Assembly: GCA_934129885.1 (NCBI GenBank)
Contig: CAKOWU010000006.1
Span: 46,666-110,665, forward strand
From: an uncultured Bacilli bacterium
Lineage (GTDB): Bacteria; Bacillota_I; Bacilli_A; RF39; UBA660
Direction of reading: 5' to 3'
DNA: 64,000 nucleotides
Below the pieces are notes generated by a model, which saw nothing but the letters and a program-made list of their open reading frames with translations, made no database searches and was not told the DNA's origin. The position numbers and the translations under genes are program-made. Positions 35,764 through 45,204 of the stretch are shown piece after piece; the stretch's first letter is position 1; the number at the start of each line of letters is the position of its first letter.

Positions 35764-36351
35764 ATGCTTGATAAAAACGAAAGCAATGTTACTGCTATTC
35801 AAAATTATAATTTACCAGAAAAAGAGGCTACACTTAATACTTATTTAAATAATGATTGGTACGGTGAATTAGACGAGAGTGTTAAAAATGTAATTGTTTC
35901 TCCTACATTTAATGTTGGTACTATTTTAAATGAACGTAGTATTTCGGATGTTATTATGGCAGAGCAAACATACAAGTGGAGAGGAAATATCGGTCTTATA
36001 AATGTGAGTGATTATCTTAAGGCAAATACGAATACGGAGAAGTGTGGTTTTATTACACAGAATATGGGAGGGACTGATAATGTTATGTCGTGTTCTAATT
36101 TTACTTGGATGTACTTAGCGTTTGGAAAAAATTATTTTTGGACTATTAATCCAGCGGATTACAGGTGGCCTGCTCAGTGGATTTATCTTGATGATTACGG
36201 TAGTTTAACTGGCTTGTATAATGCTAGTTCTGTTGGTGGTGGTTCTTTATGCGGTGTGGTACCTATGTTTTATATTAGTCCTGCTATTAAAATTTTAGGA
36301 TTAGGTACTAATGATGCACCATATGTGGTTCGTAATATAGATAATAAATAA
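35764..36351 (+). CDS. DUF6273-like domain protein lacking an export signal
   Basis: 195 residues from ATG 35764 (SD AGAGGTG). It resembles the C-terminal unit of the surface proteins at 8.1, 17.2 and 42.6 kb: LNTYLNNDWYGELDESVKN, GNIGLINVSDYLKANTNTEKCGF, and the end GVVPMFYISPAIKILGLG plus DAPYVV. No signal peptide or membrane segment precedes it, so it is either a truncated copy or a cytoplasmic relic. There is no sign of the missing N-terminal half in the upstream 60 bp. Confidence 0.6.
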   Translation: MLDKNESNVTAIQNYNLPEKEATLNTYLNNDWYGELDESVKNVIVSPTFNVGTILNERSISDVIMAEQTYKWRGNIGLINVSDYLKANTNTEKCGFITQNMGGTDNVMSCSNFTWMYLAFGKNYFWTINPADYRWPAQWIYLDDYGSLTGLYNASSVGGGSLCGVVPMFYISPAIKILGLGTNDAPYVVRNIDNK

Positions 36352-36597
36352 AAAACTGTATTGGTAGTGTGCAAAATGGTAAAGTGATTTAAGAAAATTA
36401 TATAATATTAAAAAAGGGTTGTCTATTTTTTATATTTGTATCTATAATTTGAGCAAGAATGATAAAGAAACTTATTATATAGTGTAATTTTATACAAAAT
36501 AATTACTATATATTTTATGTGGTTACGGTTGCGAATAGAGTTATTGGTGTGTTATAATGTGGTTAGTTAGTTGTTAACCAATATATAAGGAGGACTA

Positions 36598-37479
36598 ATG
36601 AAAAAAATATTTAACCATATAATAACAATTGTTTTTTCGGTAGTTTTGTTTTGTTTTGTAATGATTATGATTACTAGCAGTTTTTTTACGGAAGAGATGA
36701 TGCAGAAGAATTTTCAGCGTATTGATGTTATACATGAGATGAAGAAGATACAGAATAGTACTACGTCTGGTACGTCGGCTGAAGTTGCAGATCTTATCAA
36801 CACGGCTTATGCAGAGGCGGAGAGCCATGGAATAGATAAGAAACTTGTAAATACTATTTTTAATGATAAAGAGACAAAGAATTTCTTGGGTGCTCTTGCG
36901 GGTTCTACTACGGATTATGTGGTGAATGGCACGAAGGGTAGTATTCCTACTAGTGAAGATTTTAATAAGTTACTTGATAATAATATTGACAGATGGATCG
37001 ATGAAAGTGGTGTTTCTATTAGTGATAGTAAGAAAGAAGTTCTACTAATAAGGATTAAGAGTATGTCTAGTGGTATTATTGATAATATGCCAAATTATAT
37101 GTCTGTTAAGGGTGCGGTTAATAATAAGGTGCTTGATACGATAAAGTTTATTTTTAGTGATATGGTAAAGTTTATTCTTGGTGGTTTGGTTATATTATTT
37201 GTGATTATTTTATACTTACTTAATAGGAAGGATGCTGCAACGTTTAAATATGTAGGTGGTGCGTTACTTATTTCTTCGATAATGATGTTCGTGGTTAGTT
37301 TTAGTTTAGAGGATGTCGTGGCGTATGTGCTTTCTGGTTATAATTTGACTTCGCTTATTAATTCGCTAGTTAATTTGATGATGATGTGGGTTATAATTAT
37401 GGCCGCTATATTGCTTGTCCTGGGTATTTTGTTACTTCTTGTATATAGAGGTAAATGTAAGAGAAGGGTAAAAGCATAG
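36598..37479 (+). CDS. Multi-pass membrane protein of unknown function
   Basis: 293 residues, not recognised. One N-terminal membrane helix (about 7-30), an outside loop of about 150 residues (charged, Ser/Thr-rich, with VKGAVNNKVLD), then three helices (about 188-207, 217-240 and 258-285). The tail is basic (YRGKCKRRVKA). AGGAGG precedes ATG 36598, and TTGCGA-18-TATAAT lies upstream. Own transcription unit. Confidence 0.65.
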   Translation: MKKIFNHIITIVFSVVLFCFVMIMITSSFFTEEMMQKNFQRIDVIHEMKKIQNSTTSGTSAEVADLINTAYAEAESHGIDKKLVNTIFNDKETKNFLGALAGSTTDYVVNGTKGSIPTSEDFNKLLDNNIDRWIDESGVSISDSKKEVLLIRIKSMSSGIIDNMPNYMSVKGAVNNKVLDTIKFIFSDMVKFILGGLVILFVIILYLLNRKDAATFKYVGGALLISSIMMFVVSFSLEDVVAYVLSGYNLTSLINSLVNLMMMWVIIMAAILLVLGILLLLVYRGKCKRRVKA

Positions 37480-37523
37480 TGATTGAGGTATTAAAAAAAG
37501 AAGATATGTATAAATAAAGTATA

Positions 37524-37563
37524 AAAAAAACAGAGGATGCTATTATTTATCTTCTGTTTTTGT
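37524..37563. terminator. Bidirectional terminator
   Basis: AACAGAGGAT (about 37529-37538) with ATCTTCTGTT (37549-37558), flanked by A and T runs, between convergent genes. Confidence 0.8.
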
Positions 37564-38181
37564 TTTGGAAATTTTATTTTTTATTAGGGCAATAATGATT
37601 GGGCTTACTGATATTAGGATAATGGCAATCATTATTAGGCTAAAGTGGTCTTTTACGGCAGGAATGTTGCCGAATAGATAGCCTATCATTATGAATAGTG
37701 TACCCCATATACAGCCGCCTAGGGCGTTGAATGGGATGAATTTTTTATATTCCAGTTTACCCATACCTACGACGAATGGTACTATGGTTCTGATTATTGG
37801 CATAAATCTAGCAATTAGAACGGCGGCACTTCCATATTTGTCTATAAGGGCATCAGCTTTGTTTAGGTTTTCTTTTTTGATTAGTTTACCATTTCTGATG
37901 ATTTTTCTACCTAGATGTTTACCTATTTCGTAGTTTATGGTGTCTCCAATGATGGCAGCACTTATTATTATTAGAAAAAGTATTTCTAGGTTTAAATCGC
38001 TTGTAGCGGCGAAGGCTCCGGCGGCGAATATGAGGGAGTCACCTGGTAAAAACGGTAGGAATACTAGGCCTGTTTCACAAAATATTATGGCAAAGAGTAG
38101 TAGATATACTAGGTTACCATAGTTTGCGATGAAGTCGCCAATGTACTGGTTACAGTGTAAAATAAAGTCTATTATAATCAT
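37543..38181 (-). CDS. DedA family membrane protein
   Basis: 212 residues. Family hallmarks are FCETGLVFLPFLPGDSLIF near the N-terminus and ARFMPIIRTIVPFVVGMG around residues 123-140, with four or more membrane helices. DedA/VTT proteins translocate lipids such as undecaprenyl phosphate (UptA-type) or phosphatidylethanolamine. AAGGAGG sits before ATG 38181. The next gene on the opposite strand is a polyprenyl diphosphate synthase, a thematic but not operonic link. Confidence 0.92.
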   Translation of the reverse strand: MIIIDFILHCNQYIGDFIANYGNLVYLLLFAIIFCETGLVFLPFLPGDSLIFAAGAFAATSDLNLEILFLIIISAAIIGDTINYEIGKHLGRKIIRNGKLIKKENLNKADALIDKYGSAAVLIARFMPIIRTIVPFVVGMGKLEYKKFIPFNALGGCIWGTLFIMIGYLFGNIPAVKDHFSLIMIAIILISVSPIIIALIKNKISKTKTEDK

Positions 38182-38367
38182 TTAATCCTCCTTAAACATT
38201 ATAATTATAGCATATATTTCTTGCTTTTTGCGTGAAAATTTACTATAATGTTTTCATTATTATGGTATGTTTCAAAAGCGAAAATAATAATGGCTTTGCA
38301 GGGCTCTGGCGAAGAGGTTGTGTTATGGGTGCTGTTATGGTGCTTGATATGGCGGGAGGTATGATGC

Positions 38368-39420
38368 ATGGATAATTTTAATTTATTTTATAAGAACACT
38401 AAAGCTGATATTGAAAAGTCAATGACTTTATATAATCAGGAAATGTTAGACGAAGATATTTCGGAAATAAGGGAGGCACTTTCTTTATTTACAGAGTTAA
38501 ACTCTGGCGGTAAATATTTAAGGGGGGTATTGGTTGCTCTTGGATATAAGGCTATGGGCGGTAATGACGATAAGTATATGTCTTTGGCTTTGGCGATAGA
38601 GGTGTTTCAGACTGCAATTTTAATTCATGATGATATAATTGATAATGCTTCTCAAAGGAGAGGTAAGAAGACTGTTCCTACTAGTTATAGGGAGATGTAT
38701 GATGATAAGAATGATATTAATTTTATAAGGAAAAGAGATAATTATGCGAATTCTATGGCTATTGTTATAGCGGATATTGGGCTATATAGAGCGGCTGATT
38801 TGATTAACCGAAGTTATCATGATGATGGTAGGGTTTTGGAACTTTATCATAAGATAACTCTTAATACTATGAAGGGTGAGTTACTTGATGTTGAGTTACC
38901 TTTCAAAGAGGAATTTTATGGGGGAAGTTTGACTTTAGAAGATAAAGTTTTAGCAATTTATAAGATGAAAACGTCGTATTATTCTATTGTTGGCCCTTTT
39001 ATCTTGGGTATGGCTTTAGGTGGTGCTTCTTCAGATAAGATAAAGACTATGGAAGATATTCTTATGAGCACCGGAATTGCTTATCAAATAAAGGATGATA
39101 TTCTTGGTATATATGGAGATGAGGGTTATATTGGGAAGACTAATTCTGATATAGAGGAGTATAAGCAAACTATACTTTATGCATATACTATGGGTACTGA
39201 ATACAAGGGTGAATTAGAGAAAGTCTACGGAAAGATTGGTACGACTGCAGAGGTTAGAGAGATTTTTCGGAAATGCGGCGCTCTTAAGTATGCTGAAGAT
39301 ATGATGATAAGGTTATTTGATGTTACATTGGGTAAGCTAGATGGCACTGATTTTTTGGATGATGAGTGCAAGAGAATATTAAAAGGTTTTATTAAATATT
39401 TAAGTGAAAGGACGAAGTAG
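38368..39420 (+). CDS. Polyprenyl (trans-isoprenyl) diphosphate synthase
   Basis: 350 residues. First Asp-rich motif DDIID (88-92), second Asp-rich motif KDDILGIYGD, Lys49 (SGGKYLRG) for IPP binding and KTSYY. Adds isopentenyl units to an allylic diphosphate. The residues just before the first motif (QTAILIHDD) lack a bulky aromatic at the -5 position, so a medium or long product is possible; chain length is not decided here. GGGAGG lies before ATG 38368. It is followed 3 nt later by a thioredoxin-like gene, hence co-transcribed. Confidence 0.9.
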   Translation: MDNFNLFYKNTKADIEKSMTLYNQEMLDEDISEIREALSLFTELNSGGKYLRGVLVALGYKAMGGNDDKYMSLALAIEVFQTAILIHDDIIDNASQRRGKKTVPTSYREMYDDKNDINFIRKRDNYANSMAIVIADIGLYRAADLINRSYHDDGRVLELYHKITLNTMKGELLDVELPFKEEFYGGSLTLEDKVLAIYKMKTSYYSIVGPFILGMALGGASSDKIKTMEDILMSTGIAYQIKDDILGIYGDEGYIGKTNSDIEEYKQTILYAYTMGTEYKGELEKVYGKIGTTAEVREIFRKCGALKYAEDMMIRLFDVTLGKLDGTDFLDDECKRILKGFIKYLSERTK

Positions 39421-39423
39421 TTT

Positions 39424-40062
39424 ATGGATAAGAAAATAAAGGTTTTGATTATTTGTTTGGTTATTTTGATTGTAGGGGTTATAGGGTATTTTATTCTTTC
39501 TTCTTTATTTTCTGATAGTGCTAGATTTAAAAGGGAATATGAGAAGTTTAATGGTAATTATGTAACTGTTAATATTGATAAGAATAATAATGTTCAGTAT
39601 GTTAATGTTGACGAGGCTTTAGATATTTTAGAAAGTGGTACTGGGATACTATATATAGGTGAGCCTAAATGTAATAAGTGTCGTGCTGTTTTGCCTACAT
39701 TATTAGAGATGGCGAAGGAAGAAGAGGTAGAAAATGTTTATTATTTAAATGTTTCTGATATTCGTGATGTAAAGAAAAAAGATGAAGATGGCAATGTTGT
39801 TACGACTAAAAAGGGTAGCGATGAATATTATAAGTTAATGGATGCGTTAAATAAATATTTACCTGATTATAAAGGAATTGATGACGGAAGTAAGAGAATA
39901 TATTTTCCTAGTTTTGTATTTATAATGGGTGGAAAGGTAGTTGGCTTTTATACTAATGATATTTATGATAAGGCTTTAAGTTTTAAAGAGAAGGATGTGC
40001 TTAAGAATATATATAAGGATAGTATTGATGAGATGTACGGTACGTGCGACGAAAGTTGTTAA
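39424..40062 (+). CDS. Membrane-anchored thioredoxin-like protein
   Basis: 212 residues. N-terminal membrane anchor (6-28), then a thioredoxin fold with Cys83-x2-Cys86 in IGEPKCNKCRAVLP. The insert KKDEDGNVVTTKKGSDEYY and YFPSFVFIMGGKVVGF (cis-Pro region) follow. Ends in CDESC. Extracytoplasmic disulfide oxidoreductase-like; the CNKC pair resembles bacterial TlpA/DsbE-type or bacteriocin-transport-accessory proteins. It belongs to the same unit as the polyprenyl synthase, with no visible functional link. Confidence 0.8.
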   Translation: MDKKIKVLIICLVILIVGVIGYFILSSLFSDSARFKREYEKFNGNYVTVNIDKNNNVQYVNVDEALDILESGTGILYIGEPKCNKCRAVLPTLLEMAKEEEVENVYYLNVSDIRDVKKKDEDGNVVTTKKGSDEYYKLMDALNKYLPDYKGIDDGSKRIYFPSFVFIMGGKVVGFYTNDIYDKALSFKEKDVLKNIYKDSIDEMYGTCDESC

Positions 40063-40065
40063 ATG

Positions 40066-40096
40066 AAAAAAAGTAGAATTAGTGTCTACTTTTTGT
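40066..40096. terminator. Bidirectional terminator
   Basis: AAAAAGTAGA (40068-40077) with TCTACTTTTT (40085-40094) between convergent genes. Confidence 0.88.
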
Positions 40097-40834
40097 TTCA
40101 TCTTTTATAATTTCTTCTTTTTCTGGATTATTTTGTAATTCGATGGTACCATCAAATTCGACTCCGGCTTTTTTGTGATTTTGATTTGTTTTAGTAAAAT
40201 CTTTGGTTAGGATGTTTTTTAAGATATCATATGATTCTTTTATGCTTGGAATATATTTTCCAGCCCAATCTCTATTACTATTCATATCTAATTGTTTTTT
40301 TTCAGCCGCTCTATAAATTATACATGCTTGAGTGGCTTCTTCGCCAGCGGCACGTAAGATGTGTTTGTCTCTGAGACCTGATATGCGATTTTCTGGTTTT
40401 TGGTTTTCATAGTTTATTTCATACTGTATTCCGTAGGCTGTTGTAGCCCTACTCAAACATAAAAAACAATCATCTTTGTTTCCTATAATCTCAAATGATT
40501 TGAAGTCATTTGGGCTTTGGCCTATGCTTTCTGCGACTATACTTTTGATTGTTAAATATGATAATTTTTTTAAAGCCTCATTACAATCGAAAATATAATT
40601 TTTTTCTAATGCAAAGTGATACTGTTCATCTATATCTTCTAATGTTTCACCGTCTAATCCTTGATTCATGTTTTCGTCAACTGTTGTTAGATTAGGTTCT
40701 GTTTCTAAAGTGTTTACAATTTCAGTTATTGTTTCAGTATTTTCTGATTCATTTTTATTACATCCGGCTAAGGGGGATAAACTAAAAACCATTGCTAGAC
40801 TTAATCCAGTTTTTATAAGTTTATTTTTTTTCAT
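40079..40834 (-). CDS. Lipoprotein of unknown function
   Basis: 251 residues. Signal peptide with lipobox LAGC (Cys25 or so), then an acidic Thr/Glu-rich linker and a helical domain. That domain keeps Cys residues in IFDCNEALK, DDCFLCLSR and QACIIYRA. I do not recognise the family. ATG 40834 with AAGGAG upstream on the minus strand. Single-gene unit sharing its terminator with the opposite gene. Confidence 0.75.
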   Translation of the reverse strand: MKKNKLIKTGLSLAMVFSLSPLAGCNKNESENTETITEIVNTLETEPNLTTVDENMNQGLDGETLEDIDEQYHFALEKNYIFDCNEALKKLSYLTIKSIVAESIGQSPNDFKSFEIIGNKDDCFLCLSRATTAYGIQYEINYENQKPENRISGLRDKHILRAAGEEATQACIIYRAAEKKQLDMNSNRDWAGKYIPSIKESYDILKNILTKDFTKTNQNHKKAGVEFDGTIELQNNPEKEEIIKDETKSRH

Positions 40835-40956
40835 ATATATTTTCTCCTTTGTTTTATGTCTATATTATAGCAGTTTTTCTATTATTGTCAATTTAGTGCA
40901 GGGTGGTTGACATTATTTAAAATTATAGTATATAACGCAGGAAAAGGAGTGGTTTT

Positions 40957-42033
40957 ATGGATGGTGAATTAGATGCAGCTTATTTAAATTTTGTTAAAGA
41001 AGGCGGGAATATAAAATTTGTACCGGCGAATTATTTATCTAAAGAAATGTGTGATTCTTATGTAGCTGATGGTGGTAATTTAGATACAGTGTTTGAAGAA
41101 CAAAAGGCTAAAGAGTTATATGCTCATTATATAATTTCTGGTGGTAGTATTAATAGTGTACCTAGAAAGTATTGTACAACTGAGTTTGTTGATTTACTTT
41201 TTAATGAGGAGTTTGAAGTAGTAAAGGCTTCAAAAGATACTTTAAATTTTATAAAATATATTAGAGTAAAAGCAGAAATTTTATTTTCTGTTGAATCTGG
41301 TAATACAAAAGATGATATTGCAAGATGTTATAGTGTTTCTTTAGATTTTGTTAATGATGTTTTAGATGAAATAAAAAGAGAAGATTTAGATATTTATAAT
41401 CAGTTATGTGATACTTTAGAAAACAATCAAAAAACGTTTGTGGAAAATACAAGGTTATATGTTGCTGAACTTAATGATGTTATTGAATCTTTAGGCGAAA
41501 TAAGTAATAAAAAACTTTCTCAAGAACAAAAAATGAAATTTGCGTATTTATCTAAAAGGTTAGAACATTCAGTTGATTTTCCAACCTTATATGAATTTAT
41601 TAAGGCTAATAAAATTCCAGGTGCGAATAGAGTTAATAATTTTTTAAAAAATATTGGTTTTTATTATCAAAAAATTATTAAAGATTTTAGAAATGCTGTT
41701 TATGATGAGGACGCTTACATGAATAGGTATGAAATGGAATGGCTTGCACATTATGATATTGATATTGATTATAAAGATACTATAACAGTAAGGAATACTA
41801 AACGTAAGTATGTGACAAATAATGGTGATATAGTAGAAGTTGATAAAAATCAAGCATTACAAGTAATTGGCATTTTAGAAGAAAATGAGATACCAATTGT
41901 GAACTGTATAGTTAAAAGCGCTTTAATGAAGTTTGCTAACGGGGAACTTAATGAGTTTATAGAAGATTTACGTTTATTTGATGGAGAGCAATTTACACAT
42001 AATAATGGTAATCAAAAGGTATTAGAAAGATAA
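40957..42033 (+). CDS. Hypothetical cytoplasmic protein with short N-terminal repeats
   Basis: 358 residues, no signal peptide or membrane segment, family not recognised. The first 75 residues hold about three related units of some 28 residues: YLNFVKEGGNIKFVPANYLS, YVADGGNLDTVFEE and YIISGGSINSVPRKYCT. The middle is helical with an HTH-like stretch (SGNTKDDIARCYSVSLDFVN). The rest (DFRNAVYDEDAYMNRYEMEW) is featureless by eye. AGGAG precedes ATG 40957. Terminated by a strong hairpin. Confidence 0.65.
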   Translation: MDGELDAAYLNFVKEGGNIKFVPANYLSKEMCDSYVADGGNLDTVFEEQKAKELYAHYIISGGSINSVPRKYCTTEFVDLLFNEEFEVVKASKDTLNFIKYIRVKAEILFSVESGNTKDDIARCYSVSLDFVNDVLDEIKREDLDIYNQLCDTLENNQKTFVENTRLYVAELNDVIESLGEISNKKLSQEQKMKFAYLSKRLEHSVDFPTLYEFIKANKIPGANRVNNFLKNIGFYYQKIIKDFRNAVYDEDAYMNRYEMEWLAHYDIDIDYKDTITVRNTKRKYVTNNGDIVEVDKNQALQVIGILEENEIPIVNCIVKSALMKFANGELNEFIEDLRLFDGEQFTHNNGNQKVLER

Positions 42034-42043
42034 TACCTTTTTT
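42015..42043 (+). terminator. Terminator at end of hypothetical gene
   Basis: AAAGGTATTA (42015-42024), GAAAGA loop, TAATACCTTT (42031-42040), T run. It overlaps the stop codon. Confidence 0.88.
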
Positions 42044-42051
42044 GTTCTGCT

Positions 42052-42300
42052 GTGCAAGGCATATAATTAGGTGATGAAAGTTCATTATATGTGTAAGTAT
42101 CTGCGAAGTGTTAGGGAAGCCCAAAGCATCAATCCAGAGGCCGGGGCTAAAGGAAACGTGAAATAAAATCGTGATTCGACGAACAGAAACTTGATACAAA
42201 GGCTATATGGAGGAATGCGGTTACTAAATTACTAAATAAATTAAAGTTTAGAAAATATACGTAACTTTATATAGTAAATTAAGTAGGTGCTCAAGGAAAG
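42052..42300 (+). mobile_element. Probable 5' remnant of a group II intron
   Basis: A stretch starting GTGCAAGGCATA contains pieces typical of group II intron domain I: GGTGATGAAAGTTCA, GTAAGTATCTGCGAAGTG, GGAAGCCCAAAGCATCAATC, CAGAGGCCGGGGCTAAAGG and AAACGTGAAATAAAATCG. It is more GC-rich than the surroundings. No reverse-transcriptase frame and no domain V hairpin follow, so only the 5' part remains; the right edge is uncertain. It sits 9 bp after a terminator, a common landing site for some intron classes. The rest of the gap to 42433 holds nothing I can identify. Confidence 0.55.
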
Positions 42301-42433
42301 TATCAATAATTTTTTATTAACTTACACATTATAGTTCAAACTAAAAATAAGTAAAAATTTATTTATCTAGTCTTTTTATTACTAACTATATAAAGCACTT
42401 ACAAAAGTTTTTAATGATAATATAATATTAATA

Positions 42434-42470
42434 TAAAAAAACAGATAGGGTATATTAATTCTACCTGCTT
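42434..42470 (-). terminator. Terminator of the TasA-like operon
   Basis: On the minus strand AGCAGGTAG pairs with CTATCTGTT (positions 42469-42461 and 42448-42440, with G-U pairs), then T7. Confidence 0.65.
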
Positions 42471-42566
42471 TTGTCATTCTTTAGTCTGAACTGTAACATT
42501 TACACAATTTATTTTATACTTTCGGTTGAGAATAAATAGATAAAAATTTTTATTAGGAACTAGAAA

Positions 42567-44090
42567 TTATTCATATGAAATGTCGCTTTTAGCTACTTCT
42601 ATTACGGGACGAACACCAACCAAAACATCGTTTCTTTGCACTTCTATACTATGAACACGTCTTGCTGTAGCATAAATTATCCAACTATGGTTTGACATAG
42701 TGTTTCTTGGCGTTTCTAACCAATATCCATCAAATTTAGAATTATCCTTTTTTGAAAAATTAGTATTTTCAACAAGATAAAGATGGTCATCTAATTCTCC
42801 ATTTTTCCAAGTTGGAATATAAAAATTAACAAGTTTTTTAACTTCTGCGAGTGTTAAAAATCGTGCCGCATAATTCGAATAACTAAATACTTCTGGAAAA
42901 GTATGACCGTCTTTGGTGCTCGTAGTATTATATTCATTAACTATCTTTCTTTCGGTGTTTGATAGATGTACATTATTCCATTGCCTAGTAGTGGGAAGTT
43001 GTTCTATCGCATTTCTAGGTCCATGCCAATTTTCTTTAGAATTATCGTATGGATAATATTTTTCATTGTCAGGCTTTCCAGCACTAACGTTATTATAATA
43101 AATTAAAACAGCTATATTACTATTTGTTTCCATATCAGTAACATAATAAAATCTTTCTGTATTTGAATCGTAAATTCCATCACCATTCACGTCACAGTCA
43201 AATGCATCACCAGATGAAAGCATATTAGATGTTCCTAATGAACCATATGTAATGGTAGAAGTGCCTTTTTTACCATCTACTTTATAACCCATACCAGAGC
43301 AATAGCCCCCTAAACATTCTTCTGTATGAAGTAGTGTTGCCCTTCTACACAATGACATTTTATAATGAACTTGAATATCACCTGAAATATTTGGAATTAT
43401 TAAATTGCCGTTTGTATATTGATAATCACTGCCATTGTATAATAATTTATTATTCATGAATATCTTTATAAGATAATCTTCTTTATTTGGAATATTTAAA
43501 TTTAATGTATCACCTTCTATTACTTCTGTAGGGAATTCATCACTATTAGAAATATTATAGTAACTTGCATTAAAAATTCTTCCAAATTTAAAACTTAATA
43601 TAAATTTGTTTTCTTCATTATTAATATTTGCTCCATCTTTATATGATACTTTTATCTTAATTGTTTTTTTGATTCCTAAAGAGCATTGATTATTATTACA
43701 AATTTTATCTTTTAAATTATAATCTAAAAATTCAAATTTTAGGTTTTCATTATCAATTGATGCACTGGTTATTCCCATTGCGATATTACCTAAATTATGA
43801 ATTTGTACTTCATAAATAATATAGGAATTACTATCGTTTAATATAATACTACTAGAAATATTAGAAATATTATAGTTTTCATAATAACTAGTAGCATTTT
43901 TTACACTTTCAACCCCAACTTTTGTCACTCTTACATCTTTATCTATTCGCACAGTAGTACTTATATCTTCAATTGCTAATTCATTTTGAAAAGCAGAAAA
44001 TCCAACACTTAAGAATATGATTGTTAAAACAACTATTATGGAACCAAAATAAATTAAATTATTATTTTTTTTAATTTTTTTTAGTTTCAT
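42567..44090 (-). CDS. Large exported surface protein of the TasA-like operon
   Basis: 507 residues from ATG 44090. Basic N-terminus, one hydrophobic segment (about 11-32, ending VGFSAFQ) and an N-terminal domain like camelysin/TasA-type proteins (beta-rich, YEVQIHNLGNIAMGITS). A linker (NKEDYLIKIFMNNKLLYNG) leads to a C-terminal DUF6273/fibrobacter-type domain with WNNVHLSNTERK, FSYSNYAARFLTLAEV, DGYWLETPR and VGVRPVIEVA. The SGFSAF-like segment after the hydrophobic stretch resembles SipW-processed signal peptides. Last gene of a four-gene operon, overlapping the previous gene by 20 nt. Possibly the adhesin or tip subunit. Confidence 0.72.
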   Translation of the reverse strand: MKLKKIKKNNNLIYFGSIIVVLTIIFLSVGFSAFQNELAIEDISTTVRIDKDVRVTKVGVESVKNATSYYENYNISNISSSIILNDSNSYIIYEVQIHNLGNIAMGITSASIDNENLKFEFLDYNLKDKICNNNQCSLGIKKTIKIKVSYKDGANINNEENKFILSFKFGRIFNASYYNISNSDEFPTEVIEGDTLNLNIPNKEDYLIKIFMNNKLLYNGSDYQYTNGNLIIPNISGDIQVHYKMSLCRRATLLHTEECLGGYCSGMGYKVDGKKGTSTITYGSLGTSNMLSSGDAFDCDVNGDGIYDSNTERFYYVTDMETNSNIAVLIYYNNVSAGKPDNEKYYPYDNSKENWHGPRNAIEQLPTTRQWNNVHLSNTERKIVNEYNTTSTKDGHTFPEVFSYSNYAARFLTLAEVKKLVNFYIPTWKNGELDDHLYLVENTNFSKKDNSKFDGYWLETPRNTMSNHSWIIYATARRVHSIEVQRNDVLVGVRPVIEVAKSDISYE

Positions 44091-45204
44091 ACTTCTTATC
44101 ACCACCATTAATGTCCCTTGAATTTACTATATACAAATATAAATTATTGTCATTAAGAATATAAAACTTTGACATTTCATGTTCTTTAACATTATAGAAC
44201 ATAATTGGAGAGTGTAAATTATCTCTAACATCCACTAATTCATTAAAACTATTAATTAATAGAACTGTGTAGTCTTTTTCATTGGGAAATGTTGATGTTT
44301 CTACTATTAAGCGATCATATTCTTTTAAAATTTTATTAATAAATTTGTCATATTTACTTATTGTTTTGGTATATTTTTTAATTATCACAGAGGTAAAGTA
44401 CAGAAAGATAATTGATAAGAAAAGTGAAATTATACCAATAATAAATTTTAGATAGCCATTGATAACTACGGACTTTGATGTAATAAACTTATCTATACTC
44501 TTATTTATTTCTTGTGTATTAAATTTTATTTCAATAGCTTTTTGTGATAAGGGTATTTGAACTGATATATGAGCAGATGCTGGAATATCTTTGTATTCAG
44601 AATCAACATTATTATAGGCACTTAAATAAACTTCTAAATAGCTTTGCGAATCGATACCATATTGCGATTTAAAATTAGTTGCAATGCTATTATAATATTC
44701 ATAATCAATATTAACCTTTTTATTTAAATTGTATAATGTTTTATTATTTTTTACATAATCAGTGGTTTTAGGTGTTAATATATATTCTTTTTCATAATAC
44801 TTTGTTTTAGTGTCATTATTTTCAATTATAAGTTTAGCTATTATTTCATAATCAACAGAATTAACTATGTTATCAAAATTACCATTAAATTGGTAGTTAA
44901 AATCAAGTGGTATGTTTTTTATTAAACTGGCCACGTAAGACATATTAGAATTTAAACATTCATCTTCAAAGAAATTATTATCTTTTAAACATACAGAATA
45001 TTTAACATTACCTTTTTCTTGAAAATGTAATTTTTCATTAGTATTAACACTTAATGAGCTAGTAATGAGTTTACAGCCTATTATAACAAAAAAACAAGAA
45101 AAGAATATACAACAGCAAAATTTTAATAAAAGATTTTCTTTTGTTTTGTTTTTGCTATTCTTTTTATTTTTAGTATAATGCACATCTTTTATCAATTTTA
45201 CCAC
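44071..45204 (-). CDS. DUF5305-like membrane protein of SipW operon
   Basis: 377 residues. Lys-rich N-terminus, first membrane helix (about 27-48), an extracellular beta-rich part (about 50-250) with YEIIAKLIIENNDTK and HISVQIPLSQKAIEIKF, a second helix (about 250-275), and a cytoplasmic tail with DYTVLLINSFNELVDVRDNL followed by PIMFYNV. This two-helix layout with the ELVDVRD...PI motif fits DUF5305, a family that recurs next to SipW-type signal peptidases. Role in that system unknown. Overlaps both neighbours by a few bases. Confidence 0.75.
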   Translation of the reverse strand: MVKLIKDVHYTKNKKNSKNKTKENLLLKFCCCIFFSCFFVIIGCKLITSSLSVNTNEKLHFQEKGNVKYSVCLKDNNFFEDECLNSNMSYVASLIKNIPLDFNYQFNGNFDNIVNSVDYEIIAKLIIENNDTKTKYYEKEYILTPKTTDYVKNNKTLYNLNKKVNIDYEYYNSIATNFKSQYGIDSQSYLEVYLSAYNNVDSEYKDIPASAHISVQIPLSQKAIEIKFNTQEINKSIDKFITSKSVVINGYLKFIIGIISLFLSIIFLYFTSVIIKKYTKTISKYDKFINKILKEYDRLIVETSTFPNEKDYTVLLINSFNELVDVRDNLHSPIMFYNVKEHEMSKFYILNDNNLYLYIVNSRDINGGDKKYETKKN

